A stretch of 58,531 bases of DNA from a bacterium (GTDB lineage Bacteria > Bacillota_I > Bacilli_A > Izemoplasmatales > UBA1188), in contig JAGCYY010000008.1 of assembly GCA_017960565.1 (NCBI GenBank), forward strand, positions 1 through 58,531, given 5' to 3'. Positions 19,458-28,866 of this stretch are shown one piece after another. A program made the position numbers and the translations under genes. The notes beneath the pieces were generated by a model that was given only the letters and a program-made list of their open reading frames with translations, ran no database searches and was not told the origin of the DNA. Position 1 is the stretch's first letter. Each line of letters begins with the position of its first letter.

Positions 19458-21329
19458 CTAACGTTTAGATATTGCACCAAATGGACATGCACTATAACAT
19501 GCACCACACTTGATACATTTAGATTGATCAATTACATAAGGTTCTTTTCCAGGAACACCAGAGATACATTGAACTGGGCAACCTCTAGCACATTTAGAAC
19601 ATTTCTTACATAAAGCTGGGTCGATATAATATTGCATTAAATTCTTACAAACGTGTGCTGGACACTTCTTATCTTTGATATGTGCAATATATTCATCCAT
19701 AAAATTAGCCATTGTTGATAATACTGGGTTAGCTGCAGTTTGACCTAGAGCACAAAGTGCACCACTGTTCATTGCTTGAGCGAGGTCGTTTAGAGCTTCT
19801 AAATCTTCCATTTCGCCTTTTCCATCAACAATCTTATTTAATGTTTCTAGAACTCTCTTAGTACCGATTCTACATGGAGTACATTTACCACATGATTCAT
19901 CGCAGATAAATTCCATATAGAATTTAGCAACGTCAACCATACAGTTATCTTCATCCATGACTATTGCACCACCAGATCCCATCATAGATCCTTTGGCAAC
20001 TAGTGTATCATAGTCGATTGGCACATCTAAATCTTTTTCAGTTAAACATCCACCTGATGGACCACCAGTTTGGATTGCTTTAAATTTCTTTCCATTAGGG
20101 ATACCACCACCGATATCATATACGAGTTCTCTTAAAGTAACACCCATTGGTACTTCTACTAAACCAACATTTTCAACTTTTCCACCTAGGGCAAATACTT
20201 TAGTACCTTTAGATTTTTCTGTACCATATTTTGTGAATTCTTTAGCACCATTTCTTAAAATCCAAGGGATATTTGCGAGTGTTTCAACGTTGTTTACGAT
20301 TGAAGGTTCATTCCAAAGCCCTTTTACAGCTGGGAATGGAGGTCTAGGTCTTGGCATACCTCTCATACCTTGAATTGAATTGATGAGAGCTGTCTCTTCG
20401 CCACAAACGAAAGCGCCAGCACCAAGTCTAATATGAGCCCTAAATGAGAAATCAGTACCGAGGATATTATCTCCAAGTAGTCCTGCTTCAGTCATGAGGT
20501 TAATAGCGTTTTTAAGTCTTTCTACAGCTTTTGGATATTCAGCTCTTACATAGAAATAACCATTTTGTGCACCGATTGCATAACCAGCAATCATCATACC
20601 TTCGATAACTTCAAATGCATTTCCTTCAAGGACTGATCTATCCATGAATGCACCTGGATCGCCTTCGTCGCCATTACAGATTACATATTTTTTATCAGAA
20701 ATAGAGTTTCTTGCGAATTGCCACTTACGTCCTGTAGGGAATCCTCCTCCGCCTCTTCCTCTAAGGCCAGATTCTAAAACTTCATCGATAACTTCTTGTG
20801 GAGTCATTGATAAAGCTTTCTTTAATCCTTTGAAGCCATCACAACCGAGTGATTCTTCTAAAGATTCTTGATTGATTACACCACAACCATGAAGTGCAAT
20901 CTTAACTTGTTTTTTATAGAAAGGAATATCTTCTAATTTTTTTATTTTTTCATGAGTTACTAAATCTTCATATAGTAATTCATCAACGATTTCACCACCG
21001 ATGATATCTTGTTTGATAATCTTTTCAACATCAGATACTTTTACTAATCTATATAAAGTTTCCTCTGGGTAAATCTTAACGAATGGGCCTTGAGAACATA
21101 GACCGAAACAACCAACGTGCGCTAGTCTAACTTTCTTTTCAAGTTTATTCTCTTTGATTAATTTTTCAAATTCACTATATACTTCAAGAGCGTGTGTAGC
21201 TTCACAGCCAGTATCTGTACACATCGCAATTGTGCGAATGCCATCTTTTCCATCGTACTTGCTAGCGAGTTTTGAAGTATTTTCGTTTATGGCTTTTTCT
21301 AAAGCTTCTAATGATTTGATTTTATCCAT
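19458..21329 (-). CDS. hydB: Hydrogenase flavoprotein subunit HydB (NuoF-like)
   Basis: NADH-oxidising diaphorase subunit. The N-terminal thioredoxin-like 2Fe-2S domain (about 1-120) has CTDTGC and HVGCFGLCSQGP. The NuoF core follows with GRGGGGFPTGRKW (nucleotide), CNGDEGDPGAFMDR (FMN), GAGAFVCGEETALI (NADH) and the cluster motif ESCGKCTPCRIGTKR. Two C-terminal 4Fe-4S motifs, CKKCSKCARGC and CIKCGACYSAC, complete the layout of bifurcating HydB proteins. Length 623 is usual. The start shares a base with the hydC stop. Bifurcation itself is inferred from the subunit composition. Confidence 0.96.
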   Translation of the reverse strand: MDKIKSLEALEKAINENTSKLASKYDGKDGIRTIAMCTDTGCEATHALEVYSEFEKLIKENKLEKKVRLAHVGCFGLCSQGPFVKIYPEETLYRLVKVSDVEKIIKQDIIGGEIVDELLYEDLVTHEKIKKLEDIPFYKKQVKIALHGCGVINQESLEESLGCDGFKGLKKALSMTPQEVIDEVLESGLRGRGGGGFPTGRKWQFARNSISDKKYVICNGDEGDPGAFMDRSVLEGNAFEVIEGMMIAGYAIGAQNGYFYVRAEYPKAVERLKNAINLMTEAGLLGDNILGTDFSFRAHIRLGAGAFVCGEETALINSIQGMRGMPRPRPPFPAVKGLWNEPSIVNNVETLANIPWILRNGAKEFTKYGTEKSKGTKVFALGGKVENVGLVEVPMGVTLRELVYDIGGGIPNGKKFKAIQTGGPSGGCLTEKDLDVPIDYDTLVAKGSMMGSGGAIVMDEDNCMVDVAKFYMEFICDESCGKCTPCRIGTKRVLETLNKIVDGKGEMEDLEALNDLAQAMNSGALCALGQTAANPVLSTMANFMDEYIAHIKDKKCPAHVCKNLMQYYIDPALCKKCSKCARGCPVQCISGVPGKEPYVIDQSKCIKCGACYSACPFGAISKR

Positions 21330-21817
21330 TAGATTCTTCCCTCCTTCGCTAGATATTCATTGATGATTCCTTGAACCTTATCAACTGTAAGTTTTGGATA
21401 AACTTTACCATTGATTGATGCAGCTGGTGCAAGCGAACAAGCACCGATACATCTTAAGGCACTGATAGTGAAGAGTCCATCATCAGTAGTTTCACCAGGT
21501 TTGATTTTAAGAATTTCTGAGAACTTATCAATTACGTTTTGTGATCCTTTTACGTAACAGGCAGTTCCTAAACATACGCCAATGACGTATTTTCCTTTTG
21601 GTTTGAGCGAGAAGAAACTATAGAATGTTACAACACCATAGATTTCAGCAACAGGAATGCCTGTTTCTTCTGATACTACTTCTTGAACTTCTAGTGGAAT
21701 ATAACCATATTCATTTTGAATTTCAGAAAGAATTACCATTAGTGGTGTTGGCTCATCTTTGTATTTTCTACAAATTTCAACGATTTGAGCTCTAGCCTTC
21801 TTTTGTAATGCAGCCAT
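21329..21817 (-). CDS. hydC: Hydrogenase subunit HydC (NuoE-like 2Fe-2S)
   Basis: Thioredoxin-fold 2Fe-2S protein that passes electrons between HydB and HydA. The four cysteines are in CLGTACYVKGS and CIGACSLAP, with the family stretch YGVVTFYSFFSLKPKGKY before them. Length 162 is normal. It is first in the operon, with a GGAGG ribosome site and a recognisable promoter. Confidence 0.95.
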   Translation of the reverse strand: MAALQKKARAQIVEICRKYKDEPTPLMVILSEIQNEYGYIPLEVQEVVSEETGIPVAEIYGVVTFYSFFSLKPKGKYVIGVCLGTACYVKGSQNVIDKFSEILKIKPGETTDDGLFTISALRCIGACSLAPAASINGKVYPKLTVDKVQGIINEYLAKEGRI

Positions 21818-21851
21818 ATTTCCTCCTAATTTTATTTTCTATACCTAGTAA

Positions 21852-21885
21852 ATTATATCATACAAACTTTAGTTTGGAATACAAA
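21852..21885 (-). promoter_or_regulatory. Promoter of hydCBA with an inverted repeat over the -35 region
   Basis: Extended -10 TGATATAAT (hexamer 21852-21857) on the minus strand. An inverted repeat, CAAACT-TT-AGTTTG (21863-21876), lies in the spacer and -35 area and could be an operator. It does not match the redox regulator Rex consensus. Confidence 0.55.
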
Positions 21886-21903
21886 ATTATTCCTTGGTTT
21901 TTG

Positions 21904-21931
21904 TTGTGATAATTTTTTACTATGATATAAT
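21904..21931 (+). promoter_or_regulatory. Promoter of the coiled-coil gene pair
   Basis: TTGTGA, 16 bases, TATAAT with an extended -10 TG (21923-21924). It is followed by a GAGG ribosome site (21938-21941), which sets the first start codon at 21951. Confidence 0.75.
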
Positions 21932-21950
21932 AGTTTTGAGGAATATTTTA

Positions 21951-24900
21951 ATGCCAGATTTACACAATTTGAATTATAAATCTTTTCTCGAATCATTGAA
22001 TTATGATGAGTCAAGAATTCAAAAATATTTTAAGAAAATCATCGAAGACCTTGAAAAAGAGGTTGTTTTACTTAAGGACAAAAAGAATGAAGACATAAGA
22101 CTCATCTATGAACATTATGAAAGCAACTTAACTCTTTACGACAAAGTTAAAGAAGATATTCTCTCTAAATATTTTGATGAATTTCAAGAAATCAATGAAG
22201 ATTATAATTTTTCTCTTGCTAGACTCGAAAATGAATATATTAGAAACCGCGAGAAACTCTTAGATATAATCGATCAAGAAAAAAATATCATTCAAGCATT
22301 AAAAAGAGATTTACTTATTGTTTTTTATGAGAGAAAGAAAGACTCACAGGCAAATATAAGAGATATAAATAAGACAATCGATAGTGAATATGAGAAGCAC
22401 ACAAATATCATTATGGATGCTAAAGAAAAATTATTATCTAACAATGAATTTTATATCAATGTCGATAATCATATCAAAGAGCTTAATAAAACTATTTATT
22501 TTTTAAATAAATGTGATTCATTACAAAAAGACTTGCTGAAGATTGAAATCGATAGAGATTTAAATATCAATGATAATGTTATAAATTCTTATCTTGAGAT
22601 AATCGATAATGAAATCGATAAAGTTAAAGAGACTTCTTTATTAATTGATAATTATCAATCCATAAAAGATACAATTGATAAAATTTCTCGCGAATTAAGC
22701 AAACGTATTGACATATTATCTAGCGATTATTTCACTATAAAAGATGATATAAAAGAAAGATTTGAAACTATAAATCATGATATAAGTAGTGTCAACTCCT
22801 ATTTTGAAATAAACAATATAGAAGATGACAATAAGAAAAACGCTATTTTAGATGCTATAAATAAGAAAAAAGATAGAATTGTCGTTTCATCATCGATTAG
22901 CCTAGATTTACTAGAAAAAGAAAAAAATAATATCAATGAATTTAAAAAAGCTTTAGAAAAGCTCAATAATTCACTATATTCTTCTTATTCAAGCACTATT
23001 AACACGAACACAAACACAGTCTTAAATCTTCTTTCGTCTTTAAAACTTCTTCTTTCAGATTTATTATCTACTATAAGTTTATATAAGGAAGATTTGAATG
23101 AATCGATAAATACTTTAGAATTTCTCAATAAAAGATTTAGCTATCTTGAACTTAAAAAACGTGAAGAAACTTTAATTAGATATCGTGATTTTCTAATTAA
23201 TCTTTTAGAAGAAAATAAAGAAGTTGATACTCTTGCATTTGAAATACTCACAAACGAAAGCATTCTAAAAATTAAATTATTAGAACTAAAAAGAGAATTA
23301 TTAACTCTCAATGATTATCTAAATATCTATACGATTGAATATGATATCGGTATTAAAGAGATTGAAGAAACTAAGAAACAAACACAAATAATTCTTGATA
23401 AACGTGCTGAATTAGACTTAATCGAACATGATTTTAAAATCGATAAAAGCATCCTAAAACACGAATTAGACAATAAAATTTATCTATTAGATTTTAGAAA
23501 AGAGATTGATATCTTAAGATGCGATTATATGATAGCCTACACCAGACTTGAAAATATCGAAAAAGTTATCGATATAATCAATAAAGAAGATCCTAAGATT
23601 ATCGATATGGAATCAAGAATAGCTCTTGAGAGAATTATTGAGCTCACTCTTCTCGATTTTTCAGGAAAGAAAAATGTCTTTGATTCATCTCATATCGATT
23701 ATGAGAAACATATGGAACAATTGGATAATGAAACGAATTCAAGGATTCGTTATTTGAATAATGTCTTAGAAATCGAAAGAAATAATTTTGAAGAAAAAAC
23801 TAAAAAATTAAAAGAAACTACTATCGAACTTAAAAAAGCTGTGTATCCAGCTTTAATAAACAACAAAAAAATTGCTGGAGATAAACTTAAAGCACTTAAA
23901 AAAGAAAACAATAAAGAAAAGATATCAATAAAAAATCAAAATGATATTGATAAATTAAATTATAAAGAATGTTTAAAATCTATTGATATTGTCTTAGATA
24001 AATATTCTTCTTTATTTATTGATTCATATGAATCTATCTTAAATGATATAGATGATTTCAAAAATAATATCGATAAATTCATCAAAAATGAATTATCTAT
24101 AACTAAAGATATGATTTCTGAACTTAATTCTTCTTTGTCTTCATTTGATTATAAAAATATAAAAAAAATCAAGATGAATAAAGAATTATCTATGAATTAT
24201 ATAAATAAAAAAGTATCACTCATTATTGAATCATCATTTGATACTAAATTAACTAAATACCAAAACAAGATTAATAAATATATATCAAATGAAATAGATA
24301 ACTTTAAAAAAGAATCTTTAAATTTACTAGACAAAGTTAAACCATATAGTGATGCTCAATTAAAAGAGATTTTAGAAAATAAAGATAGAGAATTAAAAGA
24401 AAAATTCGCAAGTATTGTGATTGAAAACACTATTAAATCTACTCCATATCTAAATGAATTAGATGAAATTGATATTGCTCAAGATAAAGTTAAGGAAGTT
24501 TATGAAAACGATATAGCCAATTTCAAAAAACAATATTTATCTTCAATGGATTCTATAAAGAAAGATTATCAAGAAAGATATAATGAGCTCACAAATTTCA
24601 AAGAAACAGCTCTAAGATACAATAATGAAATGAATGACGCAATCTCTAAAAAAATCTTTGAATCATATAGAAGTGTTAGAGATTCATACAATCTCACCAT
24701 TAACAATCTATATGAATCTAATAAGATTCAAATAGATGATGCTAATGAGATGATTGAAATACTCTCGACTGATATTCAAGAAAAAAATATTCATTTCAAC
24801 AACACTAATAAAGAAATTGATGTAGATAATGCAAATTATAGAATTGAACTTTCAAATAAAGCAATCGAATATTATCAAGAAATTCAATCTATCAAACTAA

Positions 24901-25283
24901 AGAATGAAAAAGATTTGATAGATCTCATAAATTCTAAACTTGCATATAGAGATGAATATATCAAGAATCTAAGAAAAGATGCTTCTTCTTTCAAAGAATC
25001 ATATGCAAAAATGAGATCCTCAATCATATCTTCAAATGAAAATAAAATATTAGATAAAGTTATTGAATTTACTGATAAATATAATAAGATAAAAGATGAT
25101 TCATATAAAGAATTTGATGAAATTGAAAAACCTATTCATACCTTTATTGAAAATAGTGAATCATTAAGTGATAATTTAATAAATAAAGCGCACGAAAACA
25201 CTTCTTCATATACTGAAAATGCTATTAAATCACTAGATAAATTTATAGATGAATTAGATAAGGAATTAGAAAATATAATATAA
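21951..25283 (+). CDS. Giant soluble coiled-coil protein, unknown function
   Basis: From the ATG at 21951 (behind a GAGG site) the product is about 1110 residues. A longer reading from 21894 would run through the promoter and is rejected. The whole protein is alpha-helical and charged, rich in Lys, Glu, Asp, Asn, Ile and Leu, with few aromatic clusters, almost no Cys and no Trp that I could find. I see no signal peptide, transmembrane segment, Walker motif or other catalytic signature. Segments such as ERNNFEEKTKKLKETTIELK show heptad-like spacing. The next gene starts 3 bases after its stop and is of the same type, so the two probably form one complex. A structural or cytoskeletal role is a guess; an SMC-type ATPase is excluded by the missing nucleotide motifs. 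Confidence 0.75.
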   Translation: MPDLHNLNYKSFLESLNYDESRIQKYFKKIIEDLEKEVVLLKDKKNEDIRLIYEHYESNLTLYDKVKEDILSKYFDEFQEINEDYNFSLARLENEYIRNREKLLDIIDQEKNIIQALKRDLLIVFYERKKDSQANIRDINKTIDSEYEKHTNIIMDAKEKLLSNNEFYINVDNHIKELNKTIYFLNKCDSLQKDLLKIEIDRDLNINDNVINSYLEIIDNEIDKVKETSLLIDNYQSIKDTIDKISRELSKRIDILSSDYFTIKDDIKERFETINHDISSVNSYFEINNIEDDNKKNAILDAINKKKDRIVVSSSISLDLLEKEKNNINEFKKALEKLNNSLYSSYSSTINTNTNTVLNLLSSLKLLLSDLLSTISLYKEDLNESINTLEFLNKRFSYLELKKREETLIRYRDFLINLLEENKEVDTLAFEILTNESILKIKLLELKRELLTLNDYLNIYTIEYDIGIKEIEETKKQTQIILDKRAELDLIEHDFKIDKSILKHELDNKIYLLDFRKEIDILRCDYMIAYTRLENIEKVIDIINKEDPKIIDMESRIALERIIELTLLDFSGKKNVFDSSHIDYEKHMEQLDNETNSRIRYLNNVLEIERNNFEEKTKKLKETTIELKKAVYPALINNKKIAGDKLKALKKENNKEKISIKNQNDIDKLNYKECLKSIDIVLDKYSSLFIDSYESILNDIDDFKNNIDKFIKNELSITKDMISELNSSLSSFDYKNIKKIKMNKELSMNYINKKVSLIIESSFDTKLTKYQNKINKYISNEIDNFKKESLNLLDKVKPYSDAQLKEILENKDRELKEKFASIVIENTIKSTPYLNELDEIDIAQDKVKEVYENDIANFKKQYLSSMDSIKKDYQERYNELTNFKETALRYNNEMNDAISKKIFESYRSVRDSYNLTINNLYESNKIQIDDANEMIEILSTDIQEKNIHFNNTNKEIDVDNANYRIELSNKAIEYYQEIQSIKLKNEKDLIDLINSKLAYRDEYIKNLRKDASSFKESYAKMRSSIISSNENKILDKVIEFTDKYNKIKDDSYKEFDEIEKPIHTFIENSESLSDNLINKAHENTSSYTENAIKSLDKFIDELDKELENII

Positions 25284-25286
25284 TCT

Positions 25287-28202
25287 ATGGCAAACATAAA
25301 TAAAGAAATTGATAAGACATTAGAACTGCTTCTATCTAGATCTAATCTAGAAAAAGATAATGTTCTAAAATTATCAAAAGATATTACAGATATCGAGACA
25401 GAAATCGAGAATAGTACTATCAAATCCTATACATTAGTAAAGGATTCTTTAGACAAACTCAAAAATGCCATCAAGAAAAATAGTGAAATAATCGATAATG
25501 AAGAATGGAATAAAATCGATGAAAAAGCTAAGATTAAAGCCAAATATTATACTACTCTTTCATCTTATAAAGATCAGCTTCTAAATTATCATATCGATAA
25601 TATCGATGATCTTCTTCTTTTATTTGATTCTTATACAAATGAAAAAATCGAACTCATCAAATCTATCACTAATATTTTTGTATCAACAAAAAACGAAACC
25701 AATAATTTTTTTAACAATATCATCAATATCATCTATAATTCATTATTCAAATATCATGAAATTTTAATCAAATATCAAAAGATGTATTCTGAATATTTTC
25801 GAGACATCGAAAAAGATATCAAGAAATTATCAAAAATATATCTAAACCTCTTTGATAACCATCATGAAGAGATGATTAAAATTGACAATGAATACAAAGA
25901 CAAAGAAAACAGTTTAATATCGATTCTTCCAAGATATGAAGAATTCTTATCAAATACAGATTTAAGAAAAAATATCGATAAAGCACTAATAGGTGCTTCA
26001 GAGATATTATTTAATGATTATATTCAAAGACGAAATAGATTATTTGATGAATTCAATGATAAAGCAAATAAATTTATTCTTCATATTGAATTAAATCTTC
26101 TTCAAATATTTAAAGAAAGTTATAATTTTGAAATATCTAAGAAAAAAATCATCGATATTTTACTAATTGAAAATCCAAATGAAAAAAAAGATAAATTATC
26201 AAAAATTATAGCCGATATTTCTACTACTATTTCTATCGATGAATTCACTAAAACTGTCACAAGCATCTATAAAGAGATGTTTTTAGATATTTATAATGAA
26301 TATAAAGAAAAAGAAAAAGAATTGGAAAAAGAATATCTTCTCACAAGTGAAAAATTGAAAGCTAATAGACTTCTTGAATATTATCTATTAGTAGATAACA
26401 GTGAAGCTGGATATTTAGAATCGATTTTAAATACGGAAGAGATGAATCTTTCTATCTTCAATTCGGAAAGAAAAGCTATCATTGAAAAAATTGATAAATA
26501 TTTTGAATATTCTATTAACGAAATTAAAGTTATTTCTTCTTTTGAAAAGATTTATAAGCTTTTTGAACATCATAAAAACCTTATAACGTTTGCATTAAAC
26601 TATGAATTATCTAACTCTATTTATGAGCTCAAAAAAGATCTAAATCTAGAAATTATTAAATTAAACTATAAAGATAAATCTAATAGATTATTAACAGAAA
26701 AACTAATTAAAGGAGATAAATTAATTATTTCTCTATTGAATTATAAAGTTAATGATAATAGATATAATAGATATTATTTTACTAAGAAATTTGTCATAAA
26801 ACTGGCATATGAATTATATAACCAAAACTATGATATGAATACTTTAGATGCCAAAAACAAGCTCAATTCAATCATCACTAAATATGATTCCATGTTAGTA
26901 TCTCTTGATACAATCTATGAGACTCAAAAAGAACTTATGATGAGATATAAATCAAGACATGAACTCTTGAATCTATCTAATTATAAATATGCATTATCGC
27001 TTTTGAATCATAGACTTTTAATAGCCGATTCTCTTCTTGAGACTACAGTACATGAATATAAACTTAGAGTTGATATCTTAGAAGACATTAGATCTTCTTC
27101 TAAAGCACAGGCAAATCATCAAATGTCTAAAGTTATTTCTATATATCTTGATGATATCAAAGAAATCAATTTCTTAAGAGATTCAGAACTTAAAAATTTA
27201 GAAACAGAAATATCTTATCTTAAAAACAAAACATTTGATGATCAAGATGAAGAATATTATAAATCTCAAAATGAACAAAAACTCATATCAATCGTCGAAA
27301 AATATGATAATATCACTAAAAAATTAAATATTATGCTTAAGCATGATCCAAACATTTATGAGAATACTTTAAATATTGAAACACTTGATAAAGTTACTGT
27401 AGAACTAATAAATGATGCTCAAATAATTCGAGATGAATCTTTAAAAGATGCACTTAGATCAATCGAAAAATCACACGAGAGTTTTGATAATCTTCTAAAA
27501 TCCCTTGAAACAACCAAAATTGACTTTAAACTAGTTTTAGATGACTATGAATTAATCTATAAGGTGGAAAGACAAAAGATTGAATCAAAGCTAAATGACG
27601 AATCAGATGAATATATAGAACTCCTAAGAACTTATAATGAACAATATAATTTAGATTATTATTATAAAGAATATAATTTATTAGATAAAGAACATATTGC
27701 AAAACATAATGAATTATATAATGCATATAAAAATGAAATTGAAATCATTGAAAGAACTTCTATAAGCGATGAATATAATGATAATTTAATAAATGAATCT
27801 TTAAAATACTCATTATCAGAAGAAAATAAAAAATATGAAGAGCTTCTAAAAAACAACACCGACGATTTCTTTAGCAAAAAAGATTTAGAACAAAAACGTT
27901 TTGATGAAGAAATAAATCTTATAAATAAAGATACTATTTTTAAATCAAAAGAAACTATGAATGAATGTATAAAAATTAAAGATTCATATAGTACTGTATT
28001 AAATGAACTTAAAAATGATGAACTTGAATCTATCAGAACACTTAAACGTATTCTAAAAACAATTAGATCATCATATTCATTTGAAATATCTGCGATTAAA
28101 GATAACTATAATAATAAAATTAAAGAAATCATTAAAAATGTCACATCTAAATATAAAGACATCGATGTATACGCTCTAAAAGGCGATAACGATTATAAAT
28201 AA
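25287..28202 (+). CDS. Second giant soluble coiled-coil protein, unknown function
   Basis: A 971-residue protein of the same style as its upstream neighbour: helical, highly charged, Lys/Glu/Asp/Asn/Ile/Leu rich, with one Trp seen near residue 72. There is no signal peptide, membrane segment or recognisable enzyme motif. It begins with repeated short helices (NINKEIDKTLELLLSRSN) and runs as coiled coil to a basic end. The 3-base gap to the upstream gene implies coupled translation. Nothing in the flanks (hydrogenase operon on one side, lipoprotein operon on the other) tells its job. I do not recognise the family. Confidence 0.75.
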   Translation: MANINKEIDKTLELLLSRSNLEKDNVLKLSKDITDIETEIENSTIKSYTLVKDSLDKLKNAIKKNSEIIDNEEWNKIDEKAKIKAKYYTTLSSYKDQLLNYHIDNIDDLLLLFDSYTNEKIELIKSITNIFVSTKNETNNFFNNIINIIYNSLFKYHEILIKYQKMYSEYFRDIEKDIKKLSKIYLNLFDNHHEEMIKIDNEYKDKENSLISILPRYEEFLSNTDLRKNIDKALIGASEILFNDYIQRRNRLFDEFNDKANKFILHIELNLLQIFKESYNFEISKKKIIDILLIENPNEKKDKLSKIIADISTTISIDEFTKTVTSIYKEMFLDIYNEYKEKEKELEKEYLLTSEKLKANRLLEYYLLVDNSEAGYLESILNTEEMNLSIFNSERKAIIEKIDKYFEYSINEIKVISSFEKIYKLFEHHKNLITFALNYELSNSIYELKKDLNLEIIKLNYKDKSNRLLTEKLIKGDKLIISLLNYKVNDNRYNRYYFTKKFVIKLAYELYNQNYDMNTLDAKNKLNSIITKYDSMLVSLDTIYETQKELMMRYKSRHELLNLSNYKYALSLLNHRLLIADSLLETTVHEYKLRVDILEDIRSSSKAQANHQMSKVISIYLDDIKEINFLRDSELKNLETEISYLKNKTFDDQDEEYYKSQNEQKLISIVEKYDNITKKLNIMLKHDPNIYENTLNIETLDKVTVELINDAQIIRDESLKDALRSIEKSHESFDNLLKSLETTKIDFKLVLDDYELIYKVERQKIESKLNDESDEYIELLRTYNEQYNLDYYYKEYNLLDKEHIAKHNELYNAYKNEIEIIERTSISDEYNDNLINESLKYSLSEENKKYEELLKNNTDDFFSKKDLEQKRFDEEINLINKDTIFKSKETMNECIKIKDSYSTVLNELKNDELESIRTLKRILKTIRSSYSFEISAIKDNYNNKIKEIIKNVTSKYKDIDVYALKGDNDYK

Positions 28203-28553
28203 TTTAGATAATCAATCATTTTGATTTTATTATTGTTATTTATCTAAATTGCTATTTGAAAATGGTCACTATTTTTAAGTCCTAAAAGTTTTGGAAGCAA
28301 TTTATTGTCTTTAGATTGAAAATTTATTGCTTCATATTCTTATGGTTATTTAAAATTTGTTTTCTTAAATAATTATTCTCAACATATTTTTACATATTGT
28401 ATTTTTTTATAAATTATTAAAAATATATTTTGAATAAGATGTCATTTTTGAAAGATTTAAATGCCCTAAAAAAGTGATAACAAATGTAAATTATATATTT
28501 ATATAGCAACAAAAAAGTGAAATGATTTTCACTTTTTTATATATACAAAATTT
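28203..28553. other. Intergenic region of about 350 bases between converging operons
   Basis: Very AT-rich. It starts with an imperfect inverted repeat (AATTTAGATAA near 28200 and TTATCTAAATT near 28240), which may help end the coiled-coil transcript, and finishes with the terminator at 28511-28538. I see no convincing open reading frame or RNA gene in between. Confidence 0.5.
28511..28538. terminator. Bidirectional terminator
   Basis: Perfect arms AAAAAAGTGAAA and TTTCACTTTTTT around a TGAT loop, between the converging coiled-coil and lipoprotein operons. Confidence 0.9.
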
Positions 28554-28865
28554 TCAATTATAAAAATAATCTAAAATTTTATCTAATAGTTCAAATGAAC
28601 ATATTGAATATATCCTAATTCCAAAATTATCAAATTGTCCAACATCTATTTTCTTTTTTAATATATCAATAAATAAACATTCTCTAATAGATGAAGGCAT
28701 TCTTTTTGGCATAGGAAACCCAAGCATCTTTAATCTATTTAAAACATTTGGAATAATATCTTTATTCATATCAAAACTAGGATTTAATGCTAGTCCTCTA
28801 AATCCCTCATTATCTTTTTTAAAATATTCGATTATTTGTTCATATGTTTTTCCATCAATCTGCAT
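28554..28865 (-). CDS. Small hypothetical protein
   Basis: A 103-residue protein I do not recognise, starting MQIDGKTYEQIIEYFKK and mostly helical. It has three Cys-containing stretches late in the chain but no metal motif. Its ATG starts one base after the stop of the lipoprotein gene upstream, so it is likely co-translated with it. No signal peptide. It may be an accessory of the lipoprotein or an unrelated rider. Confidence 0.55.
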   Translation of the reverse strand: MQIDGKTYEQIIEYFKKDNEGFRGLALNPSFDMNKDIIPNVLNRLKMLGFPMPKRMPSSIRECLFIDILKKKIDVGQFDNFGIRIYSICSFELLDKILDYFYN

Positions 28866-28866
28866 A

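Noticed and set aside
21858..21880. Rex operator at the hydrogenase promoter
   Set aside because: The inverted repeat there does not match the Rex consensus TTGTGAANNNNTTCACAA.
21894..21950. Extra 19 N-terminal residues of the first coiled-coil protein
   Set aside because: This DNA contains the promoter and ribosome site; the start is at 21951.
21951..28202. SMC/Rad50-type ATPases
   Set aside because: No Walker A, signature or Walker B motifs in either protein.
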